DNA from: Glaciozyma antarctica PI12
Taxonomy: Eukaryota; Basidiomycota; Microbotryomycetes; Kriegeriales; Camptobasidiaceae
Direction: 5' to 3'
DNA: 64,000 bases
NCBI GenBank assembly: GCA_002917775.1
Contig: KZ627156.1
Coordinates: 1,196,457 to 1,260,456 of the forward strand
Below are positions 57,069 to 64,000 of this stretch, in pieces. The number at the start of each line of letters is the position of its first letter. Position 1 is the first letter of the stretch. Under the pieces are notes generated by a model. The model saw only the letters and a list, made by a program, of their open reading frames with translations, searched no databases and had not been told where the DNA came from. The position numbers and the translations under genes were made by a program.

Positions 57069-60000
57069 CTACGCAAAATCGTTCCATGCCTTCGCACTGT
57101 CCAAAATCGCCACCACCGTCGACCCCTCCTCCAACGCCAGCTTCTCGATCCCTTCCACGACAGCGGGAAGAGCCAGAAGTCGACTCGCTGCGAGCGAGCG
57201 GCAGAACTCGCGGAACCAGCCCTCGGTCCACCAGTGCTCCCAATCGGCCTTGTCGCCTCCGGCGGGGAGGAGGAGAGCGAACTGTCGCACGACTTCGATG
57301 ATGGTGAGTTCGAGCTCGCGTTCGAGACTCGTGAGCTGCGAGAGGGCGGCCGAGATCTCCTCGTTGTCGGGGACGATAACGTCTGCTTATCGTATCAGCG
57401 AACACCTCCACAAACCCGAAAACGAGGGACTCACCAGGATCAACGGGCTCATCTTTCTCAGCCTGCTTCGCCTCCTCCTCGTTCCTGATCAACTCGAGCC
57501 TTCCCTTCGCTCCTGCGACCCTCCCCTCGACAGTCCGAACAACCGAATTGAGCGCAGTCCACGTGTTGAGGTCGCTCCACTCCTTGCGCGGTTCGACGCT
57601 GAAGACCCACGCGACGACGTCGGCGGAATCGACAAGGCGGTACTGGAGGAGCTTGTCGATTACGATCAGGTGGAATTGGGAGTTGCGGCGCCAGTAGGTT
57701 GCGACGGAGCCGAGGAGCTCGAGGCGTGCGGAGGGGGAGGCGGAGAGGGTGCGGACGAGGGGGAGGTACCTAGCTGACGAGTGAGTACACGTCGAGGAGG
57801 GAAGAGGGTAGGACGAACCTCTCGAGGACGTTGAGGAAGTGGGAGAAGGAACGACTTCCGACGGTCAGGATCGTTTGGAGCGCCATGTCGCGCTTGATCT
57901 TGGACGCCTCCTCCGCGCTGAGGCTGAAGTCATTTTCGAGGGACGCCTCGAACGCAGCAAGTTCCTCCTCGACTTCGCTAATGGCGCCCTTGGACCGCAT
58001 GAGGCGGAGAAGGGAGGCAGCAGCGGCAGCGTGAGGGTGCTCTGCGAAGACGAGCTATGGGTGATGATTTTCGAGAGAGGGAGGGAGGGACGAACCAGGA
58101 GCCTCGTACGTGTTCGCAGGTCCAGGAGCTTCGTCGGCAACGACTCCCGTCTTGAGCATCTCCTCGGGGATTGTTCCCTTGACGCGATCGTAGTAACTGA
58201 GCCTAATCTCCAGCTCGATCGTGCGAGCGACGAAAACGCGCTTAGGATGCTTCGCACCAAGCTCCATATCCTCGACCCTGCAGCATCGTCAGCCAGCCAT
58301 CCCAAAGACGGAGGGAGGAACGCACCAGTCGGCCCAGCCCCACATGAAGCCAAAGTTGCTCAAATGCACCGAGAACCATTCGGAGAACCTCCTAACGCCT
58401 TCAGGGTCCAGCACGGCCATTCCAGAGTCGGCGTCGGCACCGAGTCCAGCGTAGAGGCGGCGAACGCACTTGCCGAGTGCAGGAGCGATGGTCGACGGGG
58501 AGAGGCGGCAGAGCTCGGTGAGGAGGGAGTGGTAGTACGCCGACGGGAGATGAGGCTTGGGGAGGGAGAAGAGCGACGTGAGAATCGACTGCGAGGTGGT
58601 GTTAGTTGAAATATGATGAAGGAGGGCGGAGGAGGGCGGAGGAGGGCGCACCTCGACGACCAGGTTCTCGAGGAGCCAGTCCTGGCGCTCGATCAAGCCG
58701 TGCTCTTCTTTGGGAGCATCCTTGGTCTTGAAGGTTCCAGGCACGAGCCAGTTGGGCAGCTCGAGGAGGATTTTGGCGCACTCCTTGCGGTTGACCTCGT
58801 AGAGATCGACAATATCGTGGATAAGCGACCTCAGGACAGCTCCAGAGGAGTCGTAGGGTGCAGGCACAGACTGCAAAGAAGGCTGTCAGATATGCACACA
58901 CGGACGAGTAACCAGCGAACGCACCTCGTCGTCAAAGAGGTTCAGGTAAACGCGCACGCCCTCGTAGCCCACTCCTTCGTCTCCCCTCAGTCCAGAACTA
59001 CTCGCAGCGGCAGGGACGGTCTTGACGATGTCGCTCTCGTCCAATTCGGGAGGAATGAGGATCGTTGGGATTTCGAGAGGTTTTTCGTCAGCCTCAGGGT
59101 CGGCCTTGGTAGGGAGGGCGAGGGTCGAGAAGACGGCAGGGAGGATTTCGACGATAAGAGGCGCATCGGTGGTCGAGACGAGAACTTCGAGGCGCTGCAC
59201 AACACCCAGAGTCAGCTTCCTCGTCGCAGCACTTCCGCATTCAGACTCACATCCTCGTACTGCGCTCCAGCCTCTCCCTCGCCAAATAACTGCTTCTCGA
59301 TCCTCCGTCCCGCGAGGTAGCTCTGCACGCCATCCTTGAGCGTCTCCGTCGAGGCGTCCGTGTCTACTCCGAGCCTCAGCAGCCCCTCGACGATGATCCG
59401 CACGCACTCGTCTCCGCGCGAGGCACGCAAGCCAGGTTCACCGAGGACGGCGAGGAAAGTGGAGAGGAGACTGGTGAGAGAGGTAGGGGCGATGATAGGG
59501 CTGGGTAGGGTAGCGAGGTGGGCGAAGAGAAGAACCTGCGCGTGGAGGTGGAGGTTAGCTCAGGAGCGGGCGAAGGGGAGGAAGGACGCACGATGTAGCG
59601 AACGTTGCGCCACTTGCGCTCGTCGAGGTACACCTGAAGCGCCTTGACGAGGTCCTCAACGATCTCGCAACCAACGTTGATGGGTGCGGGAGCGGGCGCT
59701 TCCTCCACAGCCGGAGCCATCTCGACGTCCTCTGACTTTGGCGCGTCGACAGGAGCCTCAGGATCGACAGGCTTCGCGGGAAGGCCAGGAACAGAGAGCA
59801 GGCTGGGTGCAGGAGCGGAAGGACGGTCCAGGCGGGATGCGAGAGGAGCGGCAGGAGCTTCCGGGGTGAGGGAGAGGAGGGCGATCAGGGCGGCGTGGTG
59901 CGGGAGCTTGTAGGGAAGCTCGGTGATGCTGTGGGCATGGAGCGGGTCAGCAAGCATCCTAGAGGAAGGGCTAAGAGACGAACGCGATCCTGAAGACCTC

Positions 60001-60609
60001 GAAAACAAGAGCCTTGCCCTGGTGGTACTGGGACTTGACGATGTTGGCGACAGCAGGGATCTCGACGGCTGGGTTGTAGTTCTGCAGGGCGCCGTATCAG
60101 CTCCCTCCCATAGGCAGTTACACAGCAAGCTCACCTCTGCCGACCCAAGCTTCCAGACGTCGTCCTTGAACCGCTGCTGCCCTCCACTGCTCCCAGCAGC
60201 AGGACCTCCCTGGACTCGTTCGTCCCGCCTCGGCGCCGAGTACTCTCCACGCTCGTTGTTCCTCCGGCGAGCGTTCTGATCGTTGTAGTCGTCGTCTGCG
60301 GGAGAAAGGTGAGCTCGCGTCCTTTAGAGCTCAGCTCGAGTGCTCACCCCTTCCGCGTTTGCGAGGTCCCTGGCCGCCGTATCCACCTCCTTGAGAGTAT
60401 CCTCCTCCTCCTCCTCCTCCTCCTCCTCCTCCTCCGTAGCCGCCGCCGTAGCCTCCTCCTCCCCCTCCGCCTCCGTACCCACCACCTCCTCCTTGGTACC
60501 CTCCGCCTCCTTGGTATCCTCCTCCCCCACCGCCGTATCCTCCTTGCCTATACCCTCCTCCTCCTCCACCGTTCTGGAAGTTCGGGTTGTGGTTCGGGTT
60601 GTAGGCCAT
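57069..60609 (-). CDS. CBC1: Nuclear cap-binding complex large subunit CBC1 (NCBP1/CBP80)
   Basis: MIF4G-fold scaffold that with CBC2 binds the 5' cap of nuclear mRNA. Met 60609 (MAYNPNHNPNFQNGG) starts a striking glycine-rich stretch of about 60 residues (GGYGGGG type), then GQGPRKRG and the usual NERGEYSAPRRDE. MIF4G domain 1: RFKDDVWKLGSAENYNPAVE, YHQGKALVFEVFRIAITELP. Middle domains: SVPAPYDSSGAVLRSLIHDI, LYEVNRKECAKILLELPNWL, YYHSLLTELCRLSP. FSVHLSNFGFMWGWADWVED is the conserved cap-pocket-side helix. The end reads LELTIIEVVRQFALLLP and LDSAKAWNDFA, stop at 57069. The gene has many introns and no frame break was seen. The Gly-rich extension is encoded by a GGA/GGC microsatellite. Confidence 0.9.
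60400..60435. repeat. (CCT)n microsatellite coding poly-Gly in CBC1
   Basis: About twelve CCT/CTC triplets in a row on the plus strand, giving GGA glycine codons in the minus-strand CBC1 frame. Length change would alter only the number of glycines. Confidence 0.85.
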
Positions 60610-60978
60610 TCGCGTCGAGAGTCGTGGCTGAGGGAAAGCAGCGTCGCCAACGACTTCGCCGTCTTGTCCTCGTTCCCTCACCCTCGCCAACTCTCGCCGG
60701 GCTCGTCCGGATTAGTGCATTGGACAGGACTGCAGCTAAGATCGGGCAGTCGCAGGGTGGATCGCACACCGCACGCTCAAGGTGAGCTCTCTTTCTCGCG
60801 CCTTCCGATCTCAGCGGCGGATGGTGCAGCGGTCAGGCGCGTTGGCTGCCCTGGACAGGATACCCAGGTCCCGTAGAGTACCTCTGCTTCCCCGGGTAGC
60901 TCCACGAGAAGGAGGCGTCTCCCAGCAGCTCCCTCCGGCCAGCAGGACCCAGCTAACTTGGCCTCTCCACAGGCTCGA
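60610..60978. other. Divergent promoter of CBC1 and the PPR-like gene
   Basis: About 370 bp between divergent starts. The part ending in CTAACTTGGCCTCTCCACAG just before the ATG at 60979 looks like an intron end, so the PPR-like gene may have a 5' UTR intron. Confidence 0.5.
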
Positions 60979-63638
60979 ATGAAGCCGACTGGGAGCCCCT
61001 TCCTCGCCCTACGCCGACAGACACTACCTCTTCGACCGCGCTATGGAACGCCCGCCTCCAAAACCAGCTACACGACTCTCTCTCGCCGACCCATCCCGTC
61101 CTCCCCTCGCCTCCTCACCCACCCCGCCGTCCTCCTCCTCCACATCTCTGGCCTCACATTCGGTTCCATGCTGATTCCCACCATCGCCATGCGGTATGCT
61201 AGCTCGCGCGCTGCCGCAAAGGAGGAAGCAGCTCCGATCGACAAAGACGAGCCGGCCTACGCTCTCTCCCCTCGCCAACTCCGCAAGCTCTCGTCCCTCC
61301 TCCGTTCCCAAATCACTCCCGTCAAAAAGCCCTTTGAATCCATCTTCACCCTCCGCCAACTCCACCTTCTCAAACCTCCCCATCCTCCGCCGTCCCATCG
61401 TCTCGCTGCGATCCACGAACCCGAGAAGTGGCTCTGGCGACTCCCTGCGGCTGCTGCAATCCATGCGGTCCTGCGGATAGCCAGCAACTCAGAGAAGCAT
61501 CGGGAGCTGGTACCTCTCGCGGTGACGATTGCGACGAACGCGTTGCAGTGGGACACGCTGCTGTGGGTTCAGCTGGTCAAGGAGCGAGGGCTGGAGCAGC
61601 GAGTGCGGTGGGAGGAGGCGTTGCGGAGAGGTGGGCCGAAGCCTTTGACGGTGAAGGGGCTTGACGAGGTTGTTTATGTGCGGACGGAGCTGGAGGAACG
61701 GCCGAAGAGGGCGGGAGACGAGGTCGAGAGAGAGTGGGAGCGGTGGAGCGAGCAGGAGGGTCCCAAGGTGCTGGACGCTCTCGAGGAGGTAGTACCGGAG
61801 GAACTAGCCGTCGAAGAACCAGCACCAGGAACGCCGACCTTCACTCGTCCCTCCTACTTCTCCTTGGCACATCCCCTCGCCGATCCCATCTCCACCCCTC
61901 CACCGACACCTTTGCCCCCTGCCATCGTTCCCCACCTTCTCTCATCCCTCCCACCTCGAACTCTCGAAGTTCTCTTCCTCTTCCTCGCCCAAACCGCGCC
62001 ACGATCCCGCGAAACCACCTCGACCGCACTCGCCCTGTCCCTCGTCATGGCCTCCCTCTCCATCCCTCCATCCCTCGGCGCATGCTCTGGCACACCTTCG
62101 ACATGGCTCTCATCGACGAAGGTCGCGAGGGCGCTTTCGTCAACGATCGGAGGGACCTCGCTGCGGAGACGTGGGGGCACTGGGTTGAGCAGGTGCAGCG
62201 GTCGAAACAAGGCGCTACGGCGGCGAGGAAGGCGCTCAAGCGGCTCGAGGTCCTACTCATGCCGTACGACGGAGATTTTGGCATGGCGCCGAACAAGAAG
62301 ACGCTGGCGAGCGTGGCGCAGCTGGCGCGGATCCTGCGGCGGCAGTGGGCGAAGGGACCCATCGAGGGGTACTCGCCTGTGTCAGACGTGATGCGCTTGC
62401 TCGCGCGGTTTCCCCCCGGACCGGTCGCGGAAGGATTTCCGCTGGACTCGCCGAGACGGAGGAGGGCGAAGCTGCATGAGCGGGTGTACGAGATGACGAG
62501 GAAGGTCTTTCGCGATATCGTCGAGGACGTTATAGGGCGGCCGATCTACCTTCGCAACGGCGAGGTTTTTATCGACGAACCTCGATCGTCGGACCCGTCG
62601 ACTCCTCGTATTCCTCGACTCAAGCTGTCCGACTACAACACCCTCGTCAACTACGCCCTCCACCACTTTGACTCTCTCGACCTCGCTGTTCACCTCGTCA
62701 CCCACCTCCGATCCTCCTCCCTCCACCCCTCCGCAGCGACCTCCAACATCCTCCTCCCCTCCCTCGCTCGTTCCTCCGCTGACGCCCTCTCCTCGATCCA
62801 GCGTCGCACCGAGAACGCCCACACCTTCCCTACCTTTGTCGCCTTCCTCACCTCCACGTCCGACCTCTCCGCCCTCCCCGCCCTCGTCTACGCCATCCTC
62901 CCCGAGCTCGACACTCTCCTCCCTCACACCGTCCGCACCCTCCCTCTCGCCACTCCTCCACCCCCGGGGAGGAATCCCTACCTCTACGTCACGCTACTCA
63001 ACGCTCTCGCCAAAGCCGGACGAACGGGCCTCGCCGAACGCGTCTTCCGCTCCGCGCGATGGGCCGCTCAGCTCTCGCGCGAGAACGGGAAGAAGGGGTG
63101 GGTCCTCCCCCCTGCGGCGTACACGATCATGCTTCAGGTGTATGCGCTCGAGGCGCAGCGAGGGAGGAAGTTTGAGGCGCGCGCGGCGGGAGGGGAGGGG
63201 AGGAGGTCGTCGCCTTTTGTGAGGGGGTGGGGGAGGCATGCGCTGAGGGTGTTTTTGCTCAAGGAGCGGAGTGAGGAGCTGAGGAAGCAGTTGGGGGAGA
63301 CGGCGGAGCTAAGAGGATCGCGCGAGCTGAGGGGGCTCGAGATGCCCAAGGTCCTTCGGTCGGCAGCGGCGCCGATCGTTAGTCGGTGGGAGCTCGAAGG
63401 TGGGAGCAGCGGGTTGGAGATGGAGAGCCTCAAGATTGCGATGGAGAGCGAGTTCTCCCAGTCGGCGTTGGAGACGCTTTATCCGGGAAGGAGTACGCCG
63501 GCGTACTTGGTCGCGAGGTGGATCAAGGCGGGGAGGGCGCCGTTGAGGGGACCTTGGAGGGAAACGATGTTGGCGATGATGGGTGATGGGGAGGTCGACG
63601 CAGTTGTCGACGCAGTTGGCGCAGAAGGAGAGGGCTGA
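60979..63638 (+). CDS. PPR-like mitochondrial protein, apparent frame break
   Basis: Probably an organellar RNA-binding protein. Met 60979 gives a basic, hydroxylated leader without acids (KPTGSPFLALRRQTLPLRPR), the pattern of a mitochondrial presequence. The helical body contains EPEKWLWRLPAAAAIHAVLR, WDTLLWVQLVKERGLEQRV, TLEVLFLFLAQTAP. Near 62080 the frame shifts by one: MASLSIPPSLG must continue as RMLWHTFDMALIDEG; a missing base in CCCTCGGCG would explain it. The second part has VNYALHHFDSLDLAVHLVTH and NPYLYVTLLNALAKAGRTGL followed by AERVFRSARWAAQL, which fit paired PPR helices, and YTIMLQVYALEAQRG. It ends at 63638. No introns are needed in the body. The family is inferred from helix pattern, so certainty is moderate. 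Confidence 0.6.
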
Positions 63639-63839
63639 GAGTGGGCAGGCAGTAGCTTGACTTGCAAGTCGTTTAGGAACATCGTAGCGTCTGTAGCTCG
63701 AGAGAGACTTCCTACGGGAGTGGACGGGAGAACGAAAGACGATTCGGCGGGCGAATTGCTCCTCTCTCCCTCCGCCCGTCACCTTCGTCCCTCTCCAACT
63801 CTCACGTGCTGCTCAAGGACAACTCTCAACTCGACAAGG
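63639..63839. other. Intergenic, promoter of F-box copy 8
   Basis: About 200 bp between two plus-strand genes, ending in a CAACTCGACAAGG run-up to the ATG at 63840. Nothing else was seen. Confidence 0.4.
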
Positions 63840-64000
63840 ATGCCAGGCACTACTCCAGAAGACCCTCCATCGCCCAGCGACTCGTTGTCCGCCCTCTCCA
63901 GCTCCGACTGCGACTCCGAGCTCTCTCTTCACTCTCTTCCTCCCCTCCTCTTCCTACCCTTCCCAACGAAGTCCTCGCCCTCATCTTCCTCTTCGCCGCC
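63840..64000 (+). CDS. F-box protein type B copy 8, 5' end only
   Basis: The window ends inside this gene. Met 63840 opens a Ser/Asp-rich leader (PGTTPEDPPSPSDSLSALSS). The F-box LPTLPNEVLALIFLFA follows, nearly identical to copy 7, but one frame off the leader; one more C in the CCTCCCC tract near 63940 would join them as PPPPLPTLPNE. Copy 7 shows the same relation at the same place. Whether the rest is intact cannot be seen. Confidence 0.55.
   Translation, partial: MPGTTPEDPPSPSDSLSALSSSDCDSELSLHSLPPLLFLPFPTKSSPSSSSSP

Noticed and set aside
60815-60890. tRNA-like stretch (GCGGATGGTGCAGCGGTC...)
   Set aside because: The beginning resembles an A-box, but there is no GGTTCGAATCC-type B-box and no cloverleaf pairing was found.

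Overview
This window looks like chromosomal DNA of a GC-rich, intron-dense basidiomycete yeast. A red yeast of the Sporidiobolales (Rhodotorula-like) is the best guess; this is inferred from gene style, not from a marker gene. Almost every gene is cut by short introns, mostly about 50-70 nt, with GTGCGT, GTACGT or GTGAGT donors and a CTGAC or CTAAC branch site roughly 15 nt before the acceptor. There is no rRNA, no CRISPR array and no convincing tRNA.

Layout. 0-16 kb: a partial arrestin-like gene, an omega-like glutathione S-transferase, two F-box/LRR genes with in-frame stops, TFIID subunit TAF4, a divergent transaldolase-like enzyme, a third wrecked F-box/LRR copy, a four-helix membrane protein, and two more arrestin-like genes. 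16-23 kb: tRNA methyltransferase TRM11, then three more F-box genes (two open, one broken) and an AT-rich relic that may derive from a transposase. 24-32 kb: a DUF3292-type membrane protein, then a maltose-type sugar permease and a GH13 alpha-glucosidase facing away from each other over one shared promoter region. 32-44 kb: an equilibrative nucleoside transporter, a VFA1-like Vps4 partner, a secreted GH5 hydrolase with micro-exons, a low-complexity orphan protein, a MYND-finger protein and another F-box gene. 44-64 kb is dense housekeeping: a cyclophilin-40, SKI2 helicase, POL12, TAF9, a BIG1/VOA1-type ER protein, the cap-binding protein CBC1, a PPR-like mitochondrial protein, and the start of an eighth F-box gene.

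Two themes run through the window. First, eight F-box/LRR genes of at least three subfamilies are spread over it, and at least half carry stops or frameshifts, the pattern of a fast birth-and-death family. Second, several conserved genes (TRM11, DUF3292, VFA1, MYND, PPR, arrestin 3) lose frame at a single point, mostly in or near C- or G-rich runs. That pattern fits consensus indel errors better than mass gene death and should be checked before calling pseudogenes. Functional groupings are modest: the permease and alpha-glucosidase form a plausible alpha-glucoside utilisation pair, TAF4 and TAF9 both belong to TFIID, and SKI2 and CBC1 both act on mRNA.
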